DNA from: Microglena sp. YARC
Lineage: Eukaryota; Chlorophyta; Chlorophyceae; Chlamydomonadales; Chlamydomonadaceae
Length of the DNA: 64,000 nucleotides
Assembly: GCA_022414725.1 (NCBI GenBank)
Contig: CM039462.1
Span: 53,704,534-53,768,533 of the forward strand
Reading direction: 5' to 3'
Shown here: positions 1-10,022 of the stretch, piece after piece
Numbering within the stretch: the first letter of the stretch is position 1
Layout: each line of letters opens with the position of its first letter
The notes under the pieces: model-generated
What the model was told of the DNA's origin: nothing
Seen by the model: only the letters and a program-made list of their open reading frames with translations
The model's database searches: none
Program-made: the position numbers and the translations under genes

Positions 1-2319
1 GCCTTATAATCAAACACCCACACTATTCCTGCAACCCCTTCAACCCTTCATCTACACCCCACTACCCTCCACCCACACCCACCCTACCCCCCCTCATCCC
101 ACTCCACCCACACCCACCCTGCCACCCCTCACCCTGCCCTCCACCTACAGGCACCAGTAGATTGAGCAGTGAGCAATGGTAGTGCCTGGAGAACAAACAC
201 ACTCACTACCTCTACCCCCTCAACCCTTCCTCCACACCCCACTTGACCCATACCCCATCCTACCACCCCTTACCCTGCCCCACCCACACCCCACTCCACC
301 CACACCCTGCCCTCCACCTACTGTCGCCAGTACATTGAGCAGCGAGCAATGGTGGTGCCTGGAGAACAAACACACTCACTACCTCTAACCCCTCAACCCT
401 TCTTCCACACCCCACTCCACTCACATCCCACTCCACCTACACCCAACCAACACCCCACTCCACCCACACCCCTCACCCTGCCTCCCACCTACTGTCGCCA
501 GTGCCATGAGCAGTGAGCCATGGTAGTGCCTGGAAATCAAACACACACACTACCTCTACCCCCTTAACACCTTCCTCCACACCCCACTCCACCCACACCA
601 AACCCGCCCACTAACCCTCACCCTGCACCACACCCACCCTACCACCCCTCACCCTCCACTCCATCCACACCCTCACCCTGCCTCCCACCTCCACCCACAC
701 CTTACCTCCACCCACACCCAACCCACACCCGACGCCAGTACATTGCACAGCGAGCGATGGTAGTGCCTGGATAACAAACACACTCACTACCTCTACCCTC
801 TCAACCCTTCCTCCACACCCCACTCCACTCCATCCACCCCTCACCCTGCCCTCCACCCACACCCCACTCCACCCACACCTTACTCCACCCACACCCAACC
901 CACACCCTGCCCCCCACCTACCGGCGCCAGTACATTGCACAGCGAGCGATGGTAGTGCCTGGATAACAAACACACACCCCACCTCTACCCTCTCAACCCT
1001 TCCTCCACACCCCACTCCACTCCATCCACCCCTCACCCTGCCCTCCACCCACACCCCACTCCACCCACACCTTACTCCACCCACACCCAACCCACACCCT
1101 GCCCCCCACCTACCGGCGCCAGTACATTGCACAGCGAGCGATGGTAGTGCCTGGATAACAAACACACACCCCACCTCTACCCACCCAACCCTTCCTCCAC
1201 ACCCCACTCCACTCCATCCACCCTCCACCCTGCCCTCACCCACACCCCACCCCTCCACCCACACCTTACTCCACCCACACCCAACCTCTGCCCCCCACCT
1301 ACCGGCGCCAGTACATTGCACAGCGAGCGATGGGTAGTGCCTGGATAAACAAACACCACCACCCCACCTCTACCCACCCAACCCTTCCTCCACACCCCAC
1401 TCCACCCTACCACCCCTCACCCTGCCCTCCACCCACACCCCACTCCACCCACACCTTACTCCACCCACACCCTGCCCCCCACCTACCGGCGCCAGTACAT
1501 TGCACAGCGAGCGATGGTAGTGCCTGGATAACAAACACACACCCCACCTCTACCCACCCAACCCTTCCTCCACACCCCCACTTGCCACCCTACCACCCCT
1601 CACCCTGCCCTCCACCCACACCCCACTCCACCCACACCTTACTCCACCACACACCTGTCTGCCCCCACCTACCGGCGCGCCAGTACATTGCACAGCGAGC
1701 GATGGTAGTGCCTGGGGATAACAAACACACACCCCACCTCTACCCTCTCAACCCTTCCTCCACACCCCACTCCACTCCATCCACCTCACCCCTGCCCTCC
1801 ACCACACCCCACTCCACCCACACCTTACTCCACCCACACCCAACCCACACCCTGCCCCCCACCTACCCGGGCGCCAGTTACATTGCACAGCGAGCGATGG
1901 TAGTGCCTGGATAACAAACACCACACACCCACCTTCTAACCCACCCAACCCTTCCTCCACACCCCACTCCACTCCATCCACCCCAACCCAACCCACACCC
2001 TGCCCTCCACCCACACCCCACTCCACCCACACCTTACTCCACCCACACCCAACCCACACCCTGCCCCCCAACCTACCGGCGCCAGTACATTGCACAGCGA
2101 GCAATGGTTAGTGCCTGGATAACAAACACACACACCACTGCTCTTACCCACCCTAATCTCCCACCCTCACCCACTGCCATCCACTTCCTCCCTGCCCTTC
2201 CACACCCCACTCCACCCACACCTTACCTAACCCAACACCCCACCCCCTCCACCGGATGCCACCACCCCCCTTCACACCTCTTACTTCACTCTCAACCCTT
2301 CCTCGCCCCCGGCACCTAC
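1..2319 (-). repeat. Tandem array of exon-5 donor edge (about 190-bp unit)
   Basis: About a dozen copies of a C-rich unit of roughly 190 bp. On the minus strand each carries an acceptor-like AG, a 37-nt exon fragment and a GTAGGT donor, followed by G-rich intron. The fragment is a degraded copy of the 3' end of the exon at 2320-2625 (residues YYHRSLLNVLA); most copies have lost two bases and are out of frame with it. The array runs off the left edge, so the downstream exons of this gene are not in the window. Long Pro/His-rich reading frames across it are repeat artefacts. Confidence 0.75.
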
Positions 2320-2625
2320 CGCGGGCCAGTACATTGAGCAGTGAGCGATGGTAGTATGCCTGGACTGGGTTGTAACCGTACAGCAATCTGGCTAAATCTC
2401 ATTGCTTTTGAAATCGTTCAGCTGGACCACCAGGTGTGGGGGGGCTGCGTCCATGAAGGCGGCCGGCTTGTACCGCAGCTTGACAAAGCTGTACATCGTG
2501 TTGGAGATGTCTTGGGGGGAGAGGTAGGGCAGCAGGCGCACGAGGTTGGTTTCCAGGCGCTGGAGGAACTGCACCTTGGGTGTGTGCTTCAGCTTGGACA
2601 TACTCCAAAGGATAACCACCAGCTC
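2320..2625 (-). CDS. Exon 5 (last visible) of OPR/FAST-like organelle RNA-binding protein
   Basis: Minus-strand exon bounded by CCCAG acceptor and GTAGGT donor. It begins in phase 0 with ELVVILWSMSKLKHTP, continues through SPQDISNTMYSFVKLRYKP and ends with LLNVLAR. The repeating pattern of LW.M.KL..P and NTMYSFVKL.Y.P is that of alpha-helical octotricopeptide (OPR) or FAST-leucine-rich/RAP proteins, which in green algae bind chloroplast or mitochondrial RNAs. Exon 4 ends in phase 0, so the two join directly. After residues FKSNEI the frame meets TAG and resumes one frame over at LLYGYNP. The 306-nt length is one base short of, or two over, what the phases need. This is a frameshift, real or a sequencing error, near 2395-2402. 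Family assignment is by pattern; no RAP domain is visible here. Confidence 0.65.
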
Positions 2626-3530
2626 CTGGGTGGGTGCAGGGGTGGTGGGAGGTGAGGGGTGGGGGATCTGTGGTGTGTGTGGGGGGAGGGGTGGTGTGTG
2701 TGTGGGGGGGGGGGGGGGGGGGGGGGGGCAGCTTGGGTGTGTGCTTCAGTTTGGTCATACTCCAAAAGAGAACCACCAGCTCCTGGGTGGGTGGAGGTTG
2801 GTGGGAGGGGTGGGGGGTGAGGGGTGGGGGATCTGTGGTGTGTGTGTGTGTTGTGTGTGTGTGGTGGTGGTGGTGGTGTGTGGGTGGGGGGGGAGGGTGG
2901 TGTGGTGTGGGGGGGGGGGGTCGTGAGGGTGGGGTTGGTGGTGTGGTGTGGGAGGGGGTATTGTGGTGAGGATGTGAGGGTGAGTGCTTGGTGGGGTATG
3001 AAGGTGGGGTTGTTGGTGTGGGTGGGGAGAGGGTTGGTGGGTGGTGGTTGTGGTAATGGTAGTGTGGTGTGGGTGGGTGTGGTGGCTGGGGTGGTGGGTG
3101 GGGGGGGAAGGGGTATGGAGTTCAGCTTGGGTGTGTTGCTTCAGCTTGGAACATATCTCCAAAAGGTATGACTACCAGCTCCTGTGTGTGGTGGAGGTGC
3201 GTGAGTGGGTGGGAGTGGTAGGGGGGTTGGTAGGGGGGGGGGGGGGGGGGGCGGCGGGGGGCGGTAATGATTGTAATGATCGTGGTGGTAGTGATGGGCA
3301 TACTCCAAAGGATAACCACCAGCTCCTGGGTGAGGGCGCAGGGTGTGAGCATGAGTGTAAGGGGGGGGGGGGATGGGTGGTGGTGGTCGGTGGCGGACAT
3401 TACTCCATAGGATAATAACAAGCTCCTGTATGAGGGTGGGGGATTGGAGGTGGTGGTGGTGGTGGTGGTTGGGGAGGTATGGTGCAGCATGGTTGTGTGC
3501 TTCAGCTTGGGTGTGTGCTTCACCCTAAAC
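2626..3530 (-). repeat. Array of exon-5 acceptor edge
   Basis: G/T-rich intron, read on the minus strand as C/A-rich. It contains about five degenerate copies of the exon-5 start (residues ELVVILWSM and KLKHTP), near 2726-2790, 3118-3185, 3296-3330, 3398-3427 and 3486-3530. Several keep the CCCAG acceptor. Poly-G runs separate the copies. Confidence 0.7.
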
Positions 3531-4266
3531 TCCATCCCACGTGGCATCCACCCATACACCGCGATAATACCCTAACTCTGACCTACACCGCCACAGAAAC
3601 CTGCCTACACCCACCTGGCATCCAAACTGGTCCCATGCCTCCACATCAGCCGGTCCACCACAGCCTTCACAGAGCACTTTCACACTGGGGTGTAACATTG
3701 CCTTAGCCTAGCAAAAGCACTGGTACACCCACCACAGCCTCACAGAGCACTTTCACATTGGGTGTAATATTGCCTAGCCTAGCAAAGCACTGGTACACCC
3801 ACCACAGCCTCACAGAGCACTTTCACATTGGGTGTGACATTGCCTAGCCTAGCAAAGCACTGGTACACCCACCACAGCCTCACAGAGCACTTTCACATTG
3901 GGTGTGACATTGCCTAGCCTAGCAAAGCACTGGTACACCCACCACAGCCTCACAGAGCACTTTCACATTGGGTGTAACATTGCCTAGCCTAGCAAAGCCC
4001 GCTGGTTTACACCCACCACAGCCTCACAGAGCCCTTTCACGTTGGGTGTAAAATTGCCTAGCCTAGCAAAGCACTGGTACACCCACCACAGCCTCAGAGT
4101 ACTTTCACATAGGGTGTGTCAGCACCTGGTATAGCAAAGACCTGCTACGCCCACACGGCATCCAACCATGTGCCCAGGTACACACCTAGCAAGCTGTTAG
4201 CACTGTTGCCAACACACCAACACCCACACCCTTCACCCACACCCTTCACCCTAAACTCTAACCCAC
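3531..4266 (-). repeat. Array of exon-4 3' part (70-bp unit)
   Basis: Six to seven nearly identical 70-bp units between about 3690 and 4110. They repeat the exon-4 coding stretch for FARLGNVTPNVKVLCEAVV. Partial copies of the exon's donor end (near 3606 and 4150) border them before the real exon at 4267. Copies differ by a few substitutions, unlike the indel-rich arrays near the gap. Confidence 0.75.
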
Positions 4267-4422
4267 CTGGCATCCAAACTGGTCCATGCTCCACATCAGC
4301 CGGTCCACCACAGCCTCACATAGCACTTTCACGTTGGGTGTGACAACGCCTAGCCTGGCAAAGCCCCACACAACCTGGGAGATCTCATGCGCCTTGCAGC
4401 CATTCAGCTGGGACAGCATTGC
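4267..4422 (-). CDS. Exon 4 of OPR/FAST-like organelle RNA-binding protein
   Basis: A 156-nt exon (52 codons, phase 0 at both ends) between TATCCAG acceptor and GTGGGT donor. It reads AMLSQLNGCKAHEISQVVWG, then FARLGVVTPN, then VKVLCEAVVDRLMWSMDQFG and CQ. The segment ISQVVWGFARLGVVTP is a clear helical repeat of the OPR/FAST class (pattern ..VVW.FA.LG...P). Phase 0 at both ends lets it join exon 3 upstream and exon 5 downstream without a shift. Both edges have been amplified into the neighbouring introns: the 3' part downstream (3531-4266) and the 5' part upstream (4423-5870). Confidence 0.72.
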
Positions 4423-5870
4423 CTGGATAGGACACACACAGCTTGGTTAAATTGCCTGGAGAGGTAACCAAGGTACTTGTGTTCAAGGTGGTATAGAGAT
4501 CACATGGGCCTTGCAGCCATTCAGCTGGGGCAGCATTGCCTGAATAGGAAACAGGTGGCATTTTTTTTTCCGTTGCCTGCGTGTGTTACATATGGTACAG
4601 AGAGCTCTCATGTGCCTTTGAGCCATCCAGCTGGGACAGCATTGCCTGAATAGGAAACAGGTGGAATGTTTGTTTACGTTGCCTGCGTGTGTTAGATATG
4701 GTACAGAGAGCTCTCATGTGCCTTGCAGCCATACAGCTAGGACAGCATTGCCTGAATAGGAAACAGGTGGCATTTTTGTTTACGTTGCCTGCGTGTGTTA
4801 GATATGGTACAGAGAGCTCTCATGTGCCTTGCAGCCATCCAGCTGGGACAGCATTGCCTGAATAGGAAACAGGTGGCATTTTTGTTTACGTTGCCTGCCT
4901 GTGTTAGATATGGTACAGAGAGCTCTCATGTGCCTTTGAGCCATACAGCTAGGACAGCACTGCCTGGATAGGAAACAGGTGGCATTTTTGTTTACGTTGC
5001 CTGCCTGTGTTAGATATGGTACAGAGAGCTCTCATGTGCCTTGCAGCCAACCAGCTGGGGCAGCATTGCCTGAATAGGAAAAATTACAGGTGGCATTTTT
5101 GTTTACGTTGCCTGCGTGTGTTAGATATGGTACAGAGAGCTCTCATGTGCCTTTGAGCCATACAGCTAGGACAGCATTGCCTAAATAGGAAACAGGTGGC
5201 ATTTTTGTTTACGTTGCCTGCGTGTGTTAGATATGGTACAGAGAGCTCTCATGTGCCTTGCAGCCAACCAGCTGGGGCAGCATTGCCTGAATAGGAAACA
5301 GGTGGCATTTTTGTTTACGTTGCCTGCCTGTGTTAGATATGGTACAGAGAGCTCTCATGTGCCTTGCAGCCAACCAGCTGGGGCAGCATTGCCTGAAGAG
5401 GAAACAGGTGGCATTTTTGTTTACGTTGCCTGCCTGTGTTAGATATGGTACAGAGAGCTCTCATGTGCCTTTGAGCCATACAGCTAGGACAGCATTGCCT
5501 GAATAGGAAACAGGTGGCATTTTTGTTTACGTTGCCTGCGTATGTTAGATATGGTACAGAGAGCTCTCATGTGCCTTGCAGCCATCCAGCTGGGGCAGCA
5601 CTGCCTGAATAGGAAACAGGTGGCATATTTGTTTACGTTGCCTGCGTGTGTTAGATATGGTACAGAGAGCTCTCATGTGCCTTTGAGCCACACAGCTAGG
5701 ACAGCTTTGCCTGAATAGGAAACAGGTGGAATGTTTGTTTACGCTGTCTGCCTGTATTAGATATGGTACAGAGAGGTGTCATGCGCCTTGCAGCCAACCA
5801 GCTAGGACAGCATTGCCTGAATAGGAAACAGGTAGCAGGGTTATGTATGTTGCCTGCCTGTATTAGATAC
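4423..5870 (-). repeat. Array of exon-4 acceptor edge (106-bp unit, about 13 copies)
   Basis: About thirteen direct repeats with a 106-bp period. On the minus strand each has intron, the CCTATTCAG acceptor and the first 45 or so bases of exon 4 (AMLSQLDGCKAHE and close variants). The exon part then runs into the next unit's intron with no donor. Copies are 90% or more alike. Confidence 0.85.
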
Positions 5871-5871
5871 A

Positions 5872-6345
5872 AAAAAAAGATAACGCCTGGAGGGGCGTGA
5901 TGTTAAGGGGACCCCCCCCTTTCGCCACAGCTGGGGGAAAGGAACCATGGCAAGACCATAGTAAGTGTCACCTCTCCAGGTGGTAGGGACTCCTTCATGG
6001 CGAACGTGTGGCAAGAATGCTGGTGCAGGAGGCAATATATTCTCTGTGCAGCTTAGAGATGAGTTTGTCTGCGCGTTCGCGACTGATCCCGAAGGTGGAG
6101 AGATTGGTAATAGTTGTGATGGGTGTGGTACCAGTGGTACCTACGGTGAAGACTAGGTAGTGTACAAGGAATCCTTGTTGTTGAAGGATACGTTGGAGCT
6201 TCTTATGCCGAACGCTCTTTTCCTGGAATTTGATGTGGGGGTTAGTGTCTGAGCAGTACCCCAGTTCAACTAAGTGGGCTATTCTTGGTTTGGATTCGTC
6301 GTCAATGAGGAAGAGGTCAGGCCTGTATTTATCCCATGTGGTTTA
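5872..6345 (-). mobile_element. 5'-truncated non-LTR retrotransposon (LINE) 3' end
   Basis: A LINE remnant lying in the intron between exons 3 and 4, on the same strand as the gene. It has the last 115 codons of an open reading frame, then about 120 nt of 3' sequence. That ends in a hairpin (ACGCC, short loop, GGCGT) followed by TATC and a T run at about 5872. The same tail recurs at 7829, 32201 and 59455. No reverse transcriptase core is present, so it is dead on arrival by truncation. Confidence 0.65.
5995..6342 (-). pseudogene. C-terminal fragment of LINE ORF2-type protein
   Basis: Open for 115 codons and ending in TGA. It begins near TTWDKYRPDLFLIDDE, passes KFQEKSVRHKKLQRILQQQG and ends ISKLHREYIASC..ATRSP. 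The pattern RPD..L.D......I.H..E.GY, a basic K..KL..L stretch, then a late V...G..G.T....T..L resembles the conserved tail found after reverse transcriptase in many LINE proteins (RPD... and ...VVIGALG...). Upstream of 6342 the frame is stopped, so this is a 5'-truncated copy. Assignment is by pattern only; a protein search against LINE ORF2 C-termini would settle it. Confidence 0.6.
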
Positions 6346-6962
6346 GGATATTACAATCTGACTTTGCAAAGCCCATACGAAGGAGTATGTTTTATAAATA
6401 ATGTGGTGGTGACAAAACAGTCCACACACGCCACACAAGCACACACCCACAATGAGCACGCACCGTGGGGATGGTTCTCAGCAGGGTCGGGTGGTGATGG
6501 CCAAACCTGCCGAATGAGGTCATGAATCAGGCCTGGTCCATCCTCCCCGGCCCCCCCCCCACCCCACCCTCGCCTCCACCCAAACACACACTTACAAGCC
6601 CACACACTCACAAGCCCACACACATGAGCACACACCCGTGGAGATGGTTCTCAGCAGGGTTGGGTGGTGGTGGCCAAACCTGCGAATGAGGTCTATGATC
6701 ATGGCCTGGTCCATCCTCCCCCCCCCACACACCCACCACCCACCCAAACACACACTTACAAACCCACACACTTACAAGCCCACACACACGAGCACACACC
6801 GTTGGGATGGTTCTCAGCAGGGTCGGGTGGTGGTGGCCAAACCTGCCGAATGAGGTCATGATCATGGCCTGGTCCATCCTCCCCCCCCACCCACCCACCC
6901 ACCCACCCAAACACACACTTACAAGCCCACACACTCACAAGCCCACACACATGAGCACACAC
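6346..6962 (-). repeat. Array of exon-3 3' end as mini-cassettes
   Basis: Three copies of the last 69 nt of exon 3 (AMIMTSFGRFGHHHPTLLRT plus IPT). They lie at 6464-6532, about 6636-6705 and 6800-6868, separated by C/A-rich intron of about 95 bp. Each has a GACCAG-type acceptor in front and a GTGTGT donor behind on the minus strand. The 6800-6868 copy is open and phase 0-0. The 6636-6705 copy is open but one base longer. The 6464-6532 copy carries TGA. Confidence 0.8.
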
Positions 6963-7389
6963 CGTTGGGATGGTTCTCAGCAGGGTTGGGTGGTGGTGGC
7001 CAAACCTGCCGAATGAGGTCATGATCATGGCACAGTCCACTGGTTTCATTTTCAGCTGAGCTGTCCCGCCACGCTGGCAGATGCATTCAAAAACCGCCTT
7101 GTTGTAGTGCCCCATGCTGCTGTACGACCAAAGAGTGAGAGCTATGTCCCACATTTCGAAAGCGTCAGCTTCTGCCATCACCAGGGCATCTAGCGCATGC
7201 AGGGCAGGGAGGACTAGGGTTTTCTGGATGCTGCCAGGCTGTCTCGACAGGGTGGCGTGCACAGAGACACCGTTATGAGCCGTGCAGTACAGCTTTGCCA
7301 GGCGGGACAGTGCGTAGGCGGAATTGGCCCCCACAAAGGACCAGCCGTCCGCCAGGATGATCTCGCAGAGCTCGGCCAAGGTGTGGGCC
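6963..7389 (-). CDS. Exon 3 of OPR/FAST-like organelle RNA-binding protein
   Basis: The largest exon of the gene: 427 nt, one leading base plus 142 codons, between TTGCTGCAG acceptor and GTGTGT donor. It opens AHTLAELCEIILADGWSFVG, followed by NSAYALSRLAKLYC, an arrangement typical of the start of the helical-repeat region in OPR/FAST proteins (A.T..EL..I.......N...A...LAKL). It continues through ALDALVMAEADAFEMWDIAL, TLWSYSSMGHYN and CAMIMTSFGRFGHHHP. The leading G completes an Arg codon with the AG that ends exon 2. The final phase 0 matches exon 4. No stops, and indel-free, so this part of the gene looks intact. The protein is likely organellar; the target RNA cannot be inferred. Confidence 0.72.
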
Positions 7390-7735
7390 CTGCAGCAAGT
7401 AGGGTTAAGGGTTTAGGGTGCATGTGTTGGTTTCGGCCAAGGTGTGGGCCCTGCGGCAATCAGGGTTTAGTTTCTAGGGTGCATTTTTCCCCGCAAAGAT
7501 GGCCTCGCAGAGCTCGTCCAAGGTGTGGGCCATGCGGTAATCAGGGTTTGGGTTTTAGGGTGCATTTTTGGTTTCGGCCAAGATGGTCTCGCAGAGCTCG
7601 GTCAAGGTGTGGGCCATGCGGCAAGTAGGGTTAAGGTTTTAGGGTGCATTTTTTGGTTTCGGCCAAGATGGTCTTGCATAGCTCAGCCAAGGTGTGGGTG
7701 GTGCGGCAAGTACGTCGGCGCAGCCCAGACATTAT
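7390..7735 (-). repeat. Array of exon-3 acceptor edge
   Basis: Four to five copies of about 60-95 bp. Each has the exon-3 start (minus strand GCCCACACCTTGGCCGAGC and variants) preceded by a GC-AG-like acceptor and a stretch resembling AACCCTAAA. The copies sit directly upstream of the real exon. Confidence 0.75.
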
Positions 7736-7828
7736 TATTATTTCATTGTTTCATTTATTACTATACTGTTTTTAGTCTTTCCGTGACCTTTGCACACATC
7801 CAAGCGTATCCTCAAAATCTAAAAAGGT

Positions 7829-7969
7829 AATGTTAACGCCTTGTTGGGCGTGGTGTTAAGGGAGCCCGTCGTACGCGGGTGGGGAGCGGTCTCCTACCTC
7901 AACTGGACAAGCTACCATAGCGGTTGACAACGACCTGCAACGCCAAGAGCGACCGAAGGGAAAGTATCC
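7829..7969 (-). mobile_element. LINE 3' tail (truncated copy)
   Basis: About 140 bp nearly matching 32201-32335, including a shared block around GTCGTACGCGGG and GCAACGCCAAGAGCGACCG. On the minus strand it ends in the same ACGCCC-loop-GGCGT hairpin as the LINE at 5872. Only 3' untranslated sequence is present. Confidence 0.6.
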
Positions 7970-7982
7970 TCAAAATGTATTA

Positions 7983-8154
7983 AATTATAGCAATTCAGGG
8001 GATGAACTGGACAAATGTTTCGTACTTCATTGAGAATTGTCGAGAAATTGTCGAGAATTCTCGGATTTCCAGGCCAAAATTCTCGATTTCAAGTACGAAG
8101 TACGAGCTCTCGCGGAAATGTTTCGTCCAGTTCATCCCCTGAATTGCTATAATT
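7983..8154. mobile_element. Palindromic MITE with 30-bp perfect terminal inverted repeats
   Basis: A 172-bp element. Its first 30 bases (from AATTATAGCAATTCAGGGGA) are the exact reverse complement of its last 30. Internal arms (TTTCGTAC, GAATTCTCG) are also partly palindromic. No coding capacity. The target duplication is not clear; AT-rich flanks would hide a TA. Confidence 0.8.
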
Positions 8155-8209
8155 CTACATGAATTACTTGTTTATAAGGATTCTCAAAGTTTCCATAACC
8201 TTAACACGT

Positions 8210-8403
8210 CAGGGTACTACTTTTTGTCAAATTGGTCAGCGCTTAAAGCACACAAACGTCAAATTGGTCAGCACTTTCTAGTGCAAAACGCGCAAAAACT
8301 GCGCGCTGCGTCCACAGGGGTTTAAAAAACTGCGCAAAACGCGCAGTGGGGCTCAGAAAGCGTGCGCGCAAACGCGCTGCCGCGCGCGCTTTGTAGTACC
8401 CTG
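8210..8403. mobile_element. hAT-like MITE, 8-bp TSD TAACACGT
   Basis: A 194-bp element with terminal inverted repeats CAGGGTACTAC / GTAGTACCCTG. It is flanked on both sides by an exact 8-bp duplication TAACACGT (8202-8209 and 8404-8411). CAGGG termini and 8-bp duplications are the hAT superfamily signature. The interior is rich in short GCGC-containing palindromes (AGCGCTTAAAGC, GCGCAAAACGCGC). Related copies lie at 8491, 17692 and 57326. Confidence 0.9.
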
Positions 8404-9949
8404 TAACACGTATCCCACCTTATCCTCCAAGAGAATCACTTCTTTCACGCACCTCTTAATATCGCTCATATTGTGCCGCAGAGCCGCGACCAGGGTACTT
8501 CAAATGGCCAAATTGGCCAGCGCTTTAGCGCACTTGAAAACAAAAACACTGCGCTTTGTAGTGCAAAAAGCGCAAAAATTGCTTGCAGCGCCCACAAGGG
8601 GTTGCAAAATCATAGAGTACAAAAAGTCAGCGCTCAAAAGCGCAAAAGCGCGCGCTTTGAATTACACTGGCCGCGACATCTCTGTATTGTATTATTTTTT
8701 CATTTATTGTCGTATTGTTTTAGTCTTTCCGTGACCTTTCACATCAACATCAATACACATTTCCCACCGCATCCTCAAAATGCAATATACTTATTTATTA
8801 TCTATTTAAAGGGATCCTACAATTTTCCATGACCTCATGACATGTATCCCAGCGTACCCTCCAAAATGTTTATACTTATTTATTTTATTTCAATGGATCC
8901 TAAATGTTTTTCATGACTAAGCACGTATCCCAAGCGTATCCTCCAAAATGTTATACTAATTTATTTATTTAAATGGATCCTAAATGTTTTCATGACCTTA
9001 ACACGTATCTCAGCGTATCCTCCAAAATGAATATACTTGTTTACATATTTTGTAATGTATTATATGGATCCTAAAAGTTTCCATGACCTCATGACACGTA
9101 TCCCAGCGTATCCTCAATTTATATATTTAAAGTATTGATATATTTATAGTGTTGATATATTTATAGTGTTTATATATGTATTACTCATTCACATATGCCT
9201 TTATTTATAGGGTCCTAAAAGTTTCCATGACCTCATGACACGTATACCAGCATATCCTCAATTTATGTATTTAAAGTATTTATATATTTATAGTGTTTAT
9301 ATATGTTTTACTCATTCACATATGTATTATTTATAGGGTCCTAAAAGTTTCTATGACCGATGACACGTATCCCGCTTCTTCTTCCAAAAATAATCAGTTA
9401 TTCAGCGCAGCTCTTAATCTTGCTCATATTGCGGCAGCCCCCCCCCCCGCCCCCCCCTGCCAACTCAAAAACACAGGATTACTCATTACTGTATATTAAT
9501 TAGTATAATAGTATTATTCAGCGCACCTCTTAATCTTGCTCATATTGTGCAGCAGAGCAACAGCCCCCCTGCCACTCAAACACACAGGGTTACTCATCAC
9601 TTTATATTATTACTAGTATCATAGTATTCTTCGGCCTACCTCTTAATCTTGCTCATATTGCGCAGCACAGCCGCAGCCCCCACCCCCCACCCACACTCTC
9701 ACGCACACACACAGACACACAGCCTACCTCCTAATCTTGCTCATATTGCGCAGCACAGCCGCAGTCCCCACCCCCCACCCACACTCTCACGCACACACAC
9801 CAGACACAGACACACACGCATACCTCCTAATCTTGCTCATATTGCGCAATAGAGCTGCAGCCCCCCCCCCCCCCCCCCCTGCCACTTAAACACACAGGGT
9901 TACTCATTACTGTATATAATTATAAATATCATAGTATTACGCAGCGTAC
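8404..9949 (-). repeat. Arrays of exon-2 edges (donor copies and 90-110-bp AT-rich units)
   Basis: Two interleaved arrays. From about 8700 to 9370 an AT-rich unit of 90-150 bp repeats 6-7 times around a core reading, on the minus strand, GAGGATACGCTGGGATACG and GTCATGGAAA. From about 8415 to 9840 there are six copies of the exon-2 end (minus strand, ATGAGCAAGATTAAGAG plus donor GTA), the first interrupted by the hAT MITE at 8491. Short C-runs and CA-rich stretches separate them. Confidence 0.7.
8491..8669. mobile_element. hAT-like MITE, 8-bp TSD GCCGCGAC
   Basis: A 179-bp relative of the element at 8210: starts CAGGGTACTTC, ends GAATTACACTG (decayed GAAGTACCCTG). It is flanked by an exact 8-bp duplication GCCGCGAC (8483-8490, 8670-8677). 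It sits inside one tandem copy of the exon-2 donor edge, so it inserted after that array formed. Confidence 0.88.
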
Positions 9950-10022
9950 CTCTTGATCTTGCTCATATTGCGCAGCAGAGCTGACATCTTTGCATTGTTC
10001 GTAGCCTTTCCATGACTCTTAT
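9950..10022 (-). CDS. Exon 2 of OPR/FAST-like organelle RNA-binding protein
   Basis: A 73-nt exon between CACTGCAG acceptor and GTACGC donor. Two leading bases join the last base of exon 1 as GAT (Asp). Then 23 codons read KSHGKATNNAKMSALLRNMS and KIK, and the trailing AG joins exon 3's first base as AGG (Arg). The spliced junction MSKIKR-AHTLAEL matches how these helical-repeat proteins begin (I..A.T..EL). Both edges recur in the neighbouring introns: about six copies of the donor side downstream and one acceptor-side copy at 10150-10200. Confidence 0.68.

Noticed and set aside
4423..5870. CRISPR-like regular direct repeats
   Set aside because: There are no unique spacers; the whole 106-bp unit repeats and contains an exon edge. 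Eukaryotic context, no cas genes.
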